From NCBI GenBank assembly GCA_017435425.1, contig JAFSFC010000022.1:1-48358 (forward strand): a stretch of 48,358 nt of DNA. The letters are read 5' to 3'. The position numbers and the translations under genes were made by a program. Below are positions 23,312 to 32,887 of the stretch, one piece after another. The DNA is from Ruminiclostridium sp. (lineage in GTDB: Bacteria > Bacillota > Clostridia > Oscillospirales > Oscillospiraceae). Position 1 is the stretch's first letter; each line of letters starts with the position of its first letter. The notes beneath the pieces were generated by a model that was given only the letters and a program-made list of their open reading frames with translations, did no database searches and was not told where the DNA came from.

Positions 23312-24145
23312 ATGGACAAACACCTCTTTAAGACGGCGGAGTTCGCTGCCCTCTGCGGGGTGAAGAAGGATACCCTCCTCCACTACGACCATATCGGGCT
23401 GTTAAAGCCTCAGAAGGTGGGGGAGAACGGCTATCGGTACTATTCTGCCCGGCAGCTGGCCACCTATGACCTGATCTCCGCCCTTCGCCGCCTGGACACC
23501 CCTCTGTCCGAGATCCGGGACTATCTGACCCGCCGGAGCCCCGAGGCCCTGCTGGAACTGCTGGAGGAGAAGGAGCAGGCCCTGGAGGCCGAGCGGAGGC
23601 GGCTGGAACGGATGGGGAGCCTCCTGCGGGAGACCATCCGCACCACCCGTCTGGCCCAGGAGGTCCGGCCGGGAGAGATCTGCCTGGAGGAACTCCCTGC
23701 CGCTTCCTTTGCGGTGGTGAAGGCCCCGGCCTTTCAGGAGTTCGAGGAGTCGGTCTACCTCCTCCACGTCCGGGACCTGCTGGCCTGGGCCCGGGAGCAG
23801 GGGAGCGGAGTCAGCGCCCCCGGGGACATCTTCTGCCGGGAGAACCTGGACCGGGAGGAGGTCCGGGAGGACTACTACTGCTGTCCGGTGGACCGGGAGA
23901 CGCCGGACTGGCCCATCCGTCATCGGCCCGGGGGGACCTATGCGGTCCTCTACCACCAGGGGTCCTACCAGTCGGAGTACGAGGCCATCCATCGGCTCCG
24001 GGACTGGGTCCTGGACCAGGGGTACGAGATCGACGGGGACCTGTACGAGGAGGATCTGGTGAACTACACCACCTCCGATGACCCCAACTCCTACCTGTTG
24101 AAACTCAGCGTGAAGATACGAAAACCGGAGGAGGAGACTCCATGA
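23312..24145 (+). CDS. MerR-family regulator with GyrI-like effector domain
   Basis: 277 aa. N-terminal MerR winged helix-turn-helix (about 5-72: TAEFAALCGVKKDTLLHYD, then NGYRYYS), a dimerisation coiled coil (about 75-120) and a C-terminal domain (about 125-270) with the BmrR/GyrI-like layout (GGTYAVLYHQGSY, ending SDDPNSYLLKLSVKI) that binds small hydrophobic or cationic molecules in relatives. No Cys metal site typical of metal sensors. Its stop overlaps the start of the PLP decarboxylase (ATGA). Divergent MATE gene and operator fit an effector-induced export circuit. Confidence 0.9.
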   Translation: MDKHLFKTAEFAALCGVKKDTLLHYDHIGLLKPQKVGENGYRYYSARQLATYDLISALRRLDTPLSEIRDYLTRRSPEALLELLEEKEQALEAERRRLERMGSLLRETIRTTRLAQEVRPGEICLEELPAASFAVVKAPAFQEFEESVYLLHVRDLLAWAREQGSGVSAPGDIFCRENLDREEVREDYYCCPVDRETPDWPIRHRPGGTYAVLYHQGSYQSEYEAIHRLRDWVLDQGYEIDGDLYEEDLVNYTTSDDPNSYLLKLSVKIRKPEEETP

Positions 24146-25359
24146 AGAACCAGGAGATCATTTCTTCCCTGGGTCAGACCCGGGACAGCTTCTACCTCTA
24201 CGACCAGAGGGCCATCCTGGACCGGATCCAGACCCTTAGGGAGGACTTTCCCGGGGTGTCCTTCCTGTACTCCATCAAGTGCAACCCCCATCCCCAGGTG
24301 CTCAAGACCATCTTTGGGGCGGGCTTCGGGGCGGATGCCGCCAGCCTGGGGGAGGTAGAACTGGCCAGTGCCCTGGGCCTGTCCGGTCAGTCCATCCAGT
24401 TTTCCGCCCCGGGCAAGTCGGATGCCGCCCTGGAGGGGGCCTGGGACAAGGCGGTCATCACCGCCGACAGCCTCAACGAGGTCCGACGGCTGGCCGACCT
24501 GGCCCGCCGTCGGGGGACCCCAGTGAAGATTGGCCTCCGAGTGAACCCGTCCTTTGGGTTTGATGGTCCCGATGGCCTTCCCAGCAAGTTCGGCATGGAC
24601 GAGGATCAGCTTCTGGCTGCGGTGCCCTGGCTGCGGCAGGAACCCCATCTTCAGATCGTTGGTCTGCACATCCACCTGAAGAGCCAGGAGCGGCGGAGTG
24701 AGGTCCTGCTGGCCTACTATAAGAACTGCCTGTCGGTGGCTCTGGAACTTCAGGCCGCCCTGGGCTGTGAGCTGGCGTTCATCAACCTGGGCTCCGGCAT
24801 CGGCATTCCCTACGGCCCGGAGGACGCTCCCCTGGACACCAAAGCCCTGGGTCAGGGGCTGGCCAGGCTGTGGCGGAAGGGCCAGCGGCTCTTCCCCAAG
24901 GCCACCCTTTACCTGGAGACCGGGCGTTTTCTCACCGGCCCCAGCGGGGTTTACGTGACCAAGGTCCTGGACAAAAAGGTCTCCCGGGGGAAGACCTTCC
25001 TGATCCTGCAAAACACCCTGAACGGGTTCCTGCGGCCCTCAGTGGCCCGGCTCATTGAGAGCTATGCCGGGGAGGGAGACCTCATCGGCACGGAGCCCCT
25101 CTTCACCCAGCGGGATGCCTTCCGATTCCTGCCCATCCCCTGTCGGGAGGAGACCGAAGTGGTCACCCTGGCGGGGAACCTGTGCACCGGGGCCGACGTG
25201 ATGGCCCGGGACTGCCACCTGCCCCGGATGGAGCCGGGGGACCTGGTGGTGGTCACCAACGCAGGCAGCTACGGAGCGGTGCTCTCCCCCATGCAATTCT
25301 CTTCCCAAGTCCCACCCCAGGAGCTCTTTCTGACGGCAGAAGGGCAGATCCTGGAATGA
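24142..25359 (+). CDS. PLP-dependent decarboxylase (fold type III, DapDC/ODC-like)
   Basis: 405 aa. PLP Lys46 in YSIKCNPHP, a glycine loop (NLGSGIGIPYG), ETGRFLTGPSG as phosphate-binding motif and CTGADVMA as the C-terminal Cys/Asp motif show an alanine-racemase-fold decarboxylase. The HSHIGSQ of LysA is replaced by HIHLKSQ, so substrate specificity differs from the lysA product in this window. Relatives act on diaminopimelate, ornithine/arginine or carboxyspermidine, or occur in metabolite gene clusters. GGAGGAG precedes the ATG, which overlaps the merR stop. The next gene is an acetyltransferase. Confidence 0.88.
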   Translation: MKNQEIISSLGQTRDSFYLYDQRAILDRIQTLREDFPGVSFLYSIKCNPHPQVLKTIFGAGFGADAASLGEVELASALGLSGQSIQFSAPGKSDAALEGAWDKAVITADSLNEVRRLADLARRRGTPVKIGLRVNPSFGFDGPDGLPSKFGMDEDQLLAAVPWLRQEPHLQIVGLHIHLKSQERRSEVLLAYYKNCLSVALELQAALGCELAFINLGSGIGIPYGPEDAPLDTKALGQGLARLWRKGQRLFPKATLYLETGRFLTGPSGVYVTKVLDKKVSRGKTFLILQNTLNGFLRPSVARLIESYAGEGDLIGTEPLFTQRDAFRFLPIPCREETEVVTLAGNLCTGADVMARDCHLPRMEPGDLVVVTNAGSYGAVLSPMQFSSQVPPQELFLTAEGQILE

Positions 25360-25401
25360 TAGAAGAATTCACACACACAACTTCATAAGGAGGACCATAG
25401 G

Positions 25402-25908
25402 ATGACACTGGATATCACAAAGATCACCCAAGAGTACACCGTCAAACGGTTGGGGGAGGAGGACTTCCCCGCCATCCTGGCCCTGTATGGGGGCAATCCC
25501 CAGTATTTTGCCGCCATGAACCAGCCTGTCCCGGAAGGGGGCCTGGAGGAGGACCTGGCCGCTGTTCCTGACGGCAAGACCCTGGAGGACAAGTACTGGC
25601 TGGGCTTTTATCAGGAGGAGAAGCTGGTAGCCGCCCTGGAGCTGGTCACCAGCTACCCGGAGGAGAACACCGCCTACATTGGTCTGTTCATGATGGACGC
25701 AGGCCGGCAGGGTCAGGGAGAGGGCAGCCGCCTGATGGCTGCGCTCTTTGCCTGGCTGAAGGAAGGGAGCTTCGCCTGGGTGGAGCTGTCCTATACCTAC
25801 GGCAACGCCCAGAGCGAGCGGTTCTGGTTCAAAAACGGCTTCTTCCCCACGGGAGCCATCCGCCCCATGGAGGACTATGTAGCCATCTCCCTCCAGAAGC
25901 ATCTGTGA
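25402..25908 (+). CDS. GNAT-family N-acetyltransferase
   Basis: 168 aa. The acetyl-CoA pyrophosphate loop reads RQGQGEGSRL (family Q/R-x-x-G-x-G/A), preceded by the beta strand NTAYIGLFMM and followed by FWFKNGFFPTG typical of the GNAT C-terminus. Substrate cannot be read. It follows the decarboxylase by 42 nt behind AAGGAGG and ends the merR operon; the amine produced by the decarboxylase would be a plausible but unproven substrate. Confidence 0.88.
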   Translation: MTLDITKITQEYTVKRLGEEDFPAILALYGGNPQYFAAMNQPVPEGGLEEDLAAVPDGKTLEDKYWLGFYQEEKLVAALELVTSYPEENTAYIGLFMMDAGRQGQGEGSRLMAALFAWLKEGSFAWVELSYTYGNAQSERFWFKNGFFPTGAIRPMEDYVAISLQKHL

Positions 25909-25929
25909 GGGAGAACGATTTACCATAAG

Positions 25930-25959
25930 AAAAAGGACGACCGAGAGGTCGTCCTTTTT
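25930..25959. terminator. terminator hairpin, copy 1 of a 30-bp direct repeat
   Basis: AAAAAGGACGACC-GAGA-GGTCGTCCTTTTT. Ends the GNAT gene transcript. An identical 30-bp copy lies at 26162-26191. Confidence 0.92.
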
Positions 25960-26161
25960 CAGAGTGTCAAAAACCTCGTAGAGTTTCGCCACCGCAGTGG
26001 CGAAATATAATCAAGTGCGTTTTCTGGCGCGACATGTGCGTGCCAGAAAACACTTCTCGGCCTGTAAACGTGCGGCTGTACGCTGACGGCGTACAGTCCG
26101 TGCGATGCAACAGGCCGCAATCCCCTATGTCGGAAAAGGCTTCGCCTTTTTCGACAGGCTA
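25960..26161. repeat. structured intergenic element between duplicated terminators
   Basis: About 200 nt without a gene but with five strong inverted repeats: TTTCGCCAC/GTGGCGAAA (25984-26005); GTTTTCTGGC/GCCAGAAAAC (26019-26051), extended by AAGT/ACTT; CGGCCTGT/ACAGGCCG (26058-26117) enclosing CTGTACGC/GCGTACAG (26076-26096); TGTCGGAAAAGGC with GCCTTTTTCGACA (26128-26156). It is bounded on both sides by the same 30-bp hairpin. Confidence 0.8.
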
Positions 26162-26191
26162 AAAAAGGACGACCGAGAGGTCGTCCTTTTT
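26162..26191. terminator. terminator hairpin, copy 2 of a 30-bp direct repeat
   Basis: Identical to 25930-25959. On the minus strand it lies 6 nt after the malic enzyme stop and serves as its terminator. Confidence 0.92.
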
Positions 26192-26196
26192 GTGTC

Positions 26197-27369
26197 TTAG
26201 AATCGTGCGATCCCTGCCCGGCGGGCCTCGTTGGCCACGGCCTGGGCTACTGCATCGGCGGCAGCCCGGTTCAGGGGGGAGGGGAGGATGTAGTCCGGAG
26301 AGAGCTCCTCGTCAGACACCATGTCTGCCAGAGCCTGGGCGGCGGCGTGCTTCATCTCCTCGGTGATCTGGACGGCCCCGCAGGACAGGGCCCCCTTGAA
26401 CAGACCGGGGAAGACCAGCACGTTGTTGATCTGGTTGGGGAAGTCAGACCGGCCGGTGCCCACCACGGCGGCCCCGTGGGCCTTGGCCACGTCGGGCATG
26501 ATCTCGGGGACGGGATTGGCCATGGAGAGGATGATGGGGTCCTTGGCCATGGTCTCCACCATCTCCCCGGTGACCAGGCCGGGACGGGAGACCCCGATGA
26601 ACACGTCGGCCCCCGCCAGGGCGTCGGCCAGGGTGCCCTTCCGGCCCTCCCGGTTGGTCCGGGCGGCCAGCTGGGCGTGGTGGTCGGACAGGCCGGGGTC
26701 ACCGGAGCACAGAATGCCGTCCTTGTCGCAGAGGGTCATGTTGGCAAAGCCCAGGTCCAGCAGGAGCTTGGCGGCGGCCCCGCCGGCGGCGCCGATGCCG
26801 TTGATGACGATGCGGACCTCCTCCTTCTTCTTGCCCACCACCTTCAGGGCATTGGTGAGGGCGGCGGTGATGACCACGGCGGTGCCGTGCTGGTCGTCGT
26901 GGAAGACGGGGATGTCGCAGACCTCCTTCAGGCGGCGCTCCACTTCAAAGCAGCGGGGGGCGGAGATGTCCTCCAGGTTGATGCCTCCGAAGCTCTTGGA
27001 GATGAGGGCGATGGTCTCCACCATCTTGTCCACGTCCTGGGTGTCCACGCAGATGGGGAAGGCGTCCACCCCGGCAAACTCCTTGAAGAGGACGCACTTG
27101 CCCTCCATGACGGGCATGCCCGCCAGGGGGCCAATGTTCCCCAGGCCCAGGACGGCGGAGCCGTCGGTGATGACGGCCACCATGTTCTGGCGGCGGGTCA
27201 GGGCGAAGGACTTGGCGGGGTCCTTCTGGATCTCCAGGCAGGGGGTGGCCACGCCGGGGGTGTAGGCCAGGGACAGGTCCTTCTGGGTCTGGATGGGGCA
27301 GCGAGAGACCACCTCCAGCTTGCCCTTTAATTCGTAGTGTAAAGCCAAAGATTCGGCGTTGATGTCCAT
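26197..27369 (-). CDS. NAD(P)-dependent malic enzyme
   Basis: 390 aa, the short bacterial form without a phosphotransacetylase domain. Oxidatively decarboxylates malate to pyruvate. Seen: SLAYTPGVATPC (tyrosine and N-terminal signature), the catalytic Lys region PVMEGKCVLFKEFAGVDAFP (read in parts), the metal-binding FHDDQHGTAVV, and the Rossmann motif INGIGAAGGAA. The ATG at 27369 follows AAAGGAG; the longer frame runs into the fumarase gene. It follows fumarase by 13 nt, so fumarate to malate to pyruvate is one operon. Confidence 0.95.
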   Translation of the reverse strand: MDINAESLALHYELKGKLEVVSRCPIQTQKDLSLAYTPGVATPCLEIQKDPAKSFALTRRQNMVAVITDGSAVLGLGNIGPLAGMPVMEGKCVLFKEFAGVDAFPICVDTQDVDKMVETIALISKSFGGINLEDISAPRCFEVERRLKEVCDIPVFHDDQHGTAVVITAALTNALKVVGKKKEEVRIVINGIGAAGGAAAKLLLDLGFANMTLCDKDGILCSGDPGLSDHHAQLAARTNREGRKGTLADALAGADVFIGVSRPGLVTGEMVETMAKDPIILSMANPVPEIMPDVAKAHGAAVVGTGRSDFPNQINNVLVFPGLFKGALSCGAVQITEEMKHAAAQALADMVSDEELSPDYILPSPLNRAAADAVAQAVANEARRAGIARF

Positions 27370-27382
27370 GATGTGTTCTCCT

Positions 27383-28747
<1,365 letters not shown>

Positions 28748-28775
28748 TGGAATCGCCTCCATGTATAAAAATAAG

Positions 28776-28800
28776 AAGGGGCGGCCTTTGGCCGCCCCTT
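28776..28800 (-). terminator. intrinsic terminator after the sirtuin operon
   Basis: 11-bp perfect stem AAGGGGCGGCC/GGCCGCCCCTT, loop of 3, followed on the minus strand by CTTATTTTTAT. Separates the sirtuin operon from fumC. Confidence 0.85.
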
Positions 28801-28816
28801 GAAAGATGCAGGTCAG

Positions 28817-29569
28817 TTACACGTTCAGGTTCATTTTTTCAAACATGTCGTTGAAGGTGCCACAGTTGCGGACCACCACGCCGGCCCGGGCGTCAAAGAC
28901 CAGGGGCGGGGTGTTGATGAGGATGAGCTTGTGGCCCTGGTAGGCCTTCATCAGGTTGGGGACGGGGAACTCCGCCAGGGCGGAGCCGTCGATGATGAGG
29001 ACTTCGCAGGATCTCACCGTCTCAATGGCCTTTTGGATCAGGTCCAGGTCATAGGACTCCTCCTCCAGGACGATGGCGGGGCGGATGAAGTCGCCGCACA
29101 TATCCACCGTGCACTGGGGCACGATGGCGGGGTCGTCGTAGATCTTGAAGAAGTCAAAGTAGTCATCGCACTTGCCGCACCAGGTCCGCATCACCGAGCC
29201 GTGGGTCTCGATGACGTTCCGGCTGCCGGCCTCCTGGTGGATGCCGTCGATGTTCACGGTGATAATGGCCTTGAGCTTGCCGGCCTGCTCCAGCTTCACC
29301 AGGGACTGGTGGGCGATGCCGGGCTCTGCCTCGATGAGGGGGGCCAGGACCCGCTCCCGGTACCACCGGAAGAAGATGGTGGGGGACCGCTGGACGAAGG
29401 ACAGGCGGAGCATCTGGCTGGGGGAGAAGCGGAACTTTTTCTTGTAGTCCTCGTCCATTTCCCGGTAGTCGGGGAAACCGGCATCCTTGGAGAAATCCCG
29501 GCCGGAGATGAAGACGATGTTGTCGCTCTCGTTGATCCACTTTTCCATGATGGAAAGTTCGACGGACAT
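28817..29569 (-). CDS. degenerate sirtuin (SIR2-fold) protein
   Basis: 250 aa, aligns end to end with the canonical sirtuin at 29600-30334. The zinc site is kept (C131-C134, C153-C158) and so is the catalytic His123, but NAD-binding motifs are changed: [14 protein letters not shown] has become SGRDFSKDAGFPDYR (22-36), TQNID has become TVNID (Val105 for the conserved Gln), GGTSL has become DGSAL, and the INKS segment is lost (INTPP). Ordinary NAD-dependent deacylation is therefore doubtful; it could bind a different nucleotide or act as a partner of the active copy. GAAAGGAAG before ATG; same operon as the sirtuin upstream. Confidence 0.85.
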   Translation of the reverse strand: MSVELSIMEKWINESDNIVFISGRDFSKDAGFPDYREMDEDYKKKFRFSPSQMLRLSFVQRSPTIFFRWYRERVLAPLIEAEPGIAHQSLVKLEQAGKLKAIITVNIDGIHQEAGSRNVIETHGSVMRTWCGKCDDYFDFFKIYDDPAIVPQCTVDMCGDFIRPAIVLEEESYDLDLIQKAIETVRSCEVLIIDGSALAEFPVPNLMKAYQGHKLILINTPPLVFDARAGVVVRNCGTFNDMFEKMNLNV

Positions 29570-29599
29570 GGCAAAACTTCCTTTCTTCCTGGGATGAGG

Positions 29600-30334
29600 T
29601 CAGCGGACGATGATCTGGGAGAAGACCTCACCGATGGGCTCGTTGATGGCCAGGTCGGCCTGGCTGTCCATGCTGGTCTTGGACTTGTTGATGAGGACCA
29701 GCTTGTTGCCCTTGTAGTAGTTCACCAGACCGGCGGCGGGGTAGACCACCAGGGAGGTGCCGCCGATGATGAGCATATCGGCATTGCGGATGGCGTTCAC
29801 GGCACCGGAGATCACGTCGGAATCCAGCCCCTCCTCGTAGAGGACCACGTCAGGGCGGACGATGCCCCGGCAGTCCCCATTGTCGCAGTAGGGCAGGATA
29901 TCGCAGTTTGCGATGTGGGACACGGGGAACTTCTTGCCGCAGCGGGGGCAGTAATTGCGCAGGGTGGAGCCGTGGAGCTCGTAGACCATCTTGCTGCCGG
30001 CGGCCTGGTGGAGGCCGTCGATGTTCTGGGTGACCACAGCGGTGAGTTTGCCGGCCTGCTCCAGCTCGGCCAGCTTCCGATGGGCGGGGTTGGGCTTGGC
30101 TCCCTCGATGATCATCTTGTCCTTGTAGAACTTATAGAACTCCCCGGGGTTCCGGGCGAAGAAGCTGGCGCTGAGGATGGTCTCGGGAGGATAGTCGTAC
30201 TTCTGGTTATACAGGCCGTCCACACTGCGGAAGTCAGGGATTCCGGACTCGGTGCTCACGCCTGCACCGCCAAAGAAGACGATGCGCTGGCTCTCGTCGA
30301 TCCATTTCTGTAAGGTTGCAATTTTCTGATCCAT
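29600..30334 (-). CDS. cobB: NAD-dependent protein deacylase, sirtuin family
   Basis: 244 aa. Removes acetyl or other acyl groups from lysine with NAD+ consumption. All family motifs are intact: [14 protein letters not shown] (23-36), TQNIDGLH (102-109), catalytic His121, zinc Cys 129, 132, 150 and 155, [10 protein letters not shown] and INKS. AGGAGG before ATG. It lies between the carboxypeptidase gene upstream and the degenerate sirtuin downstream, with short gaps that suggest one transcript. Confidence 0.95.
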   Translation of the reverse strand: MDQKIATLQKWIDESQRIVFFGGAGVSTESGIPDFRSVDGLYNQKYDYPPETILSASFFARNPGEFYKFYKDKMIIEGAKPNPAHRKLAELEQAGKLTAVVTQNIDGLHQAAGSKMVYELHGSTLRNYCPRCGKKFPVSHIANCDILPYCDNGDCRGIVRPDVVLYEEGLDSDVISGAVNAIRNADMLIIGGTSLVVYPAAGLVNYYKGNKLVLINKSKTSMDSQADLAINEPIGEVFSQIIVR

Positions 30335-30376
30335 AAATACCTCCTGTTCTATGGGACGGTGGGTGGGACGAAAAAA

Positions 30377-32323
30377 TTATCTGCGAGGATTCGGTCGGTG
30401 ATCCCGGCGGTTCTGATGGGGGTCGGAGCCTCTCCGGTCATCCCGGGAGGTGGTGCGGCGGTCCCGCTGGTGGTAACGGTCCCGGTTGTCATATCGACGG
30501 TCATCCTGGAAGGCCTGACGGGTCTGTTCCCGCCAGCGGCGCTCCTCGGCCTCTCGGCGGCGGATCTCTTCCCGGCGGCGGTCCATTTCCTGGCGTCTGC
30601 GGGCTTCCTGCTGGCGGCGCATGGCTTCTTCCTCACGGCGGCGCTCCTCCTGGATGCGTCTGCGCTCCTCCTCTTCCCGTCTGCGGGCCTCCCGCTGGCG
30701 GCGGCGTTCTTCCTCCTCCCGCTGGCGGGCCTCCTGACGGCGTCTGCGCTCCTCCTCCTGGATGCGGCGCTGTTCCTGACGGCGGCGCTCCTGCTCCTCC
30801 CGGAGTTTGGCCTGCTCTGCCCGACGGACCTCCTGGGCCTGGCGGCGGCGTTCCAGTTCCTCCTGGCGGATGCGGTTCTGCTCCTGGCGTCTCAGGTCAC
30901 GGGCGTGGTGCTGCTGGTCATACTCCAGCTCCTCCTGGATGCGGCGGGCCTCCGCCTGCTGGCGCTTAAGCTCCTGCTTGGCCTTCCGGGCCTCCTTCTG
31001 CTCCTTGGCCTTCTGGATGACCACCCGGCGGATGAAGCCCACCAGGAAAAGGATGGCGGCCAGGATCAGAAGGATCTGGACGAAAAGGTTGCCGAAGACG
31101 GCGTTCACACTGTGGACGAAGGCCATGAAGGGGGAGAAGGCCACGTCATTGACGGCCACCATGTCCACCTGGGCATACTCCTGGCCGTCATAGATGACCG
31201 ACACGGTGCCTAAGCTCTGGCCCACGGAGATGGGGGCGATGGCATTCTTGCTGTCCATGTCCAGGCGCAGGTCCAGCTTGGCCTCGTCGAACTGGCCGGG
31301 GATCAGGGTGCGCACGGTTTCTGCGGGATGGACCACCACATGGGAGGAGTCGGCGGAGAATTTCACCGGCATCTCCTCTAGATAGGTGTCGGCATCCAGC
31401 AGGGTGGCGGTGGTGAAGTTGTCAAAGCCCCAGTCCAGCAGCTTAGCAGACTGGGTGAACTGCTTGCGGTCAAACTTGTTGGGGCCGATCTCAGGGTTTT
31501 CACAGCCCAGGACCACGGAGCACAGGGTGGTGCCCTTTCGGGTGGCGGCGGAGACCAGGCAGTAGCCAGCCTCGTCAGTAGAGCCGGTCTTGATGCCGAT
31601 GGTGCCCGGGTACACGTAGCCGTAGTACTTAAAACGGGTCAGCAGACCGTTGGTGTTGTACAGGGTGCGCTCGGCGGACTTGTTGGTGGCGGGGACAGTG
31701 TAGGTGTCCGTGGAGACGATCTCCCGGAAGGCGGCGTGGGTCATGCCTTCCTTGGCCATGGTGTAGATGTCCTTGGCGGTGGTGTAGTGGTCGTCGTTGT
31801 GCAGGCCGTGGGGGTTTACAAAGTGGGTGCCCTCCATGCCCAACTCCTGGGCACGGGTGTTCATGAGTTCCACAAAGGTGGGGATGTCCCCGCTCACTGC
31901 CATGGCCAGGATGTTGGCCGCCTCGTTGGCCGAGACCACCATCAGGCAGTACAGCAGGTTCTGGATGGTCATCTCTTCTCCCGCTACGATGTTGGCGGTG
32001 GAGGAGTCATCGGTGATGTCTGCGAGGGCGGCGGAATCCACGGTGACCACCGTGTCCATGGAGAGGTCTCCCCGGCTGACCGCTTCAATGGTCAGCAGAG
32101 CGGTCATGACCTTGGTGATACTGGCGGGGTAGCGCATCTCGTCGGCATTCACCTCATGGAGGATCTGGTCGGTCTCCATGTCGATGAGGAGGGAGGCGGT
32201 GGCCTCCAGGGTGACCGGCTCAATGCCCGGGTACTCCACCGCTGCGGCCCCCGGCAGAAGGGCAGTGGTGAAGAGGGAGAGGGTCAGAAAAAAAGAAAGG
32301 GCACGAATTAATGTTTTTTTCAT
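30377..32323 (-). CDS. D-alanyl-D-alanine carboxypeptidase with long Arg/Glu-rich cytoplasmic tail
   Basis: 648 aa from the ATG at 32323. Signal peptide (about 1-28, AAAVE cleavage region), then an S11-type penicillin-binding domain with SITK (Ser68/Lys71), SAN (131-133) and KTG (245-247), then a beta-rich PBP5 C-terminal domain (about 310-390). It trims the terminal D-Ala of peptidoglycan stem peptides outside the cell. A transmembrane helix (about 413-432) is followed by some 215 residues made mostly of Arg, Glu and Gln, predicted coiled coil, then an Arg/Asp/His/Asn-rich end. The usual family length is near 400 aa. No clear ribosome site; ATG 32338 is an alternative start. Confidence 0.92.
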   Translation of the reverse strand: MKKTLIRALSFFLTLSLFTTALLPGAAAVEYPGIEPVTLEATASLLIDMETDQILHEVNADEMRYPASITKVMTALLTIEAVSRGDLSMDTVVTVDSAALADITDDSSTANIVAGEEMTIQNLLYCLMVVSANEAANILAMAVSGDIPTFVELMNTRAQELGMEGTHFVNPHGLHNDDHYTTAKDIYTMAKEGMTHAAFREIVSTDTYTVPATNKSAERTLYNTNGLLTRFKYYGYVYPGTIGIKTGSTDEAGYCLVSAATRKGTTLCSVVLGCENPEIGPNKFDRKQFTQSAKLLDWGFDNFTTATLLDADTYLEEMPVKFSADSSHVVVHPAETVRTLIPGQFDEAKLDLRLDMDSKNAIAPISVGQSLGTVSVIYDGQEYAQVDMVAVNDVAFSPFMAFVHSVNAVFGNLFVQILLILAAILFLVGFIRRVVIQKAKEQKEARKAKQELKRQQAEARRIQEELEYDQQHHARDLRRQEQNRIRQEELERRRQAQEVRRAEQAKLREEQERRRQEQRRIQEEERRRRQEARQREEEERRRQREARRREEEERRRIQEERRREEEAMRRQQEARRRQEMDRRREEIRRREAEERRWREQTRQAFQDDRRYDNRDRYHQRDRRTTSRDDRRGSDPHQNRRDHRPNPRR

Positions 32324-32449
32324 AGGAAACAAGCACATCCCGTGTTATAATATCCAAAGAGGCCCTGTTTGGGGCCTGTGGTAAAAGGTATACTTTAGAA
32401 ATAAAATTATATCATTTCATGCCGACAGACGCAATGGGGGTGGAGGACA

Positions 32450-32887
32450 ATGACAGGAAAAATTCAGAAAATTTCTGCCTATGAGTGGGTGGTCCTGGCC
32501 CTGACCCTCCTCTTTGCAGCGGGCACGCTTTTATGGTTTCAGTTCTCCCGGCCTGAGGCGGGTGTGACTCTGGTGGCGGTCCGTGAGGACCGCCAGGGGA
32601 CGGCCCCCGCCGAAAAGCCCCAGGCTCCGGGGATGCTGGCCGGAGAGATCCTGGACCTGAACACGGCCAGCCTCTCGGATTTTACCCGCCTGCCGGGGAT
32701 CGGCGAGACCAAAGCCCAGGCCATCCTCACCTGGCGGGAGACCTACGGCCCCTTCCGGGCGGTGGAGGACCTGCTCAGCGTGGAGGGCATTGGGGAAAAG
32801 ACATTGGAATCCCTGCGGCCTTATATCGCCGTAATGACCACAACAGAGGAAGGAGGGGACCCGGATGGCACGGATCCTGGTGGTTGA
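32450..32887 (+). CDS. ComEA-like helix-hairpin-helix protein
   Basis: 145 aa: one N-terminal membrane helix (about 11-31), a Pro-rich linker, and a double helix-hairpin-helix domain (about 68-128: LNTASLSDFTRLPGIG, then LLSVEGIGEKTLESLRPYI) of the ComEA type, which binds double-stranded DNA at the cell surface during natural transformation. No comEC or comEB lies nearby. The last 23 nt overlap the response regulator start, so the C-terminal GGDPDGTDPGG tail is encoded over the next gene's ribosome site. GGAGG is close to the ATG (3 nt). Confidence 0.88.
   Translation: MTGKIQKISAYEWVVLALTLLFAAGTLLWFQFSRPEAGVTLVAVREDRQGTAPAEKPQAPGMLAGEILDLNTASLSDFTRLPGIGETKAQAILTWRETYGPFRAVEDLLSVEGIGEKTLESLRPYIAVMTTTEEGGDPDGTDPGG

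Noticed and set aside
25960..26161. CRISPR array or phage attachment site
   Set aside because: The inverted repeats differ from each other, there is no repeat-spacer periodicity and no integrase gene nearby.
30359..31213. Plus-strand hydrophobic Leu/Ala-rich frame opposite the carboxypeptidase tail
   Set aside because: It is the reverse complement of Arg/Glu/Gln repeat codons, which translate as Leu/Ala/Pro; no start signal and no family likeness.
32336..32360. Leaderless start of the carboxypeptidase mRNA (TATTATAAC just before ATG 32338)
   Set aside because: The -10-like sequence is suggestive and no ribosome site is seen, but there is no -35 box at a fitting distance, so I do not list it as a promoter.
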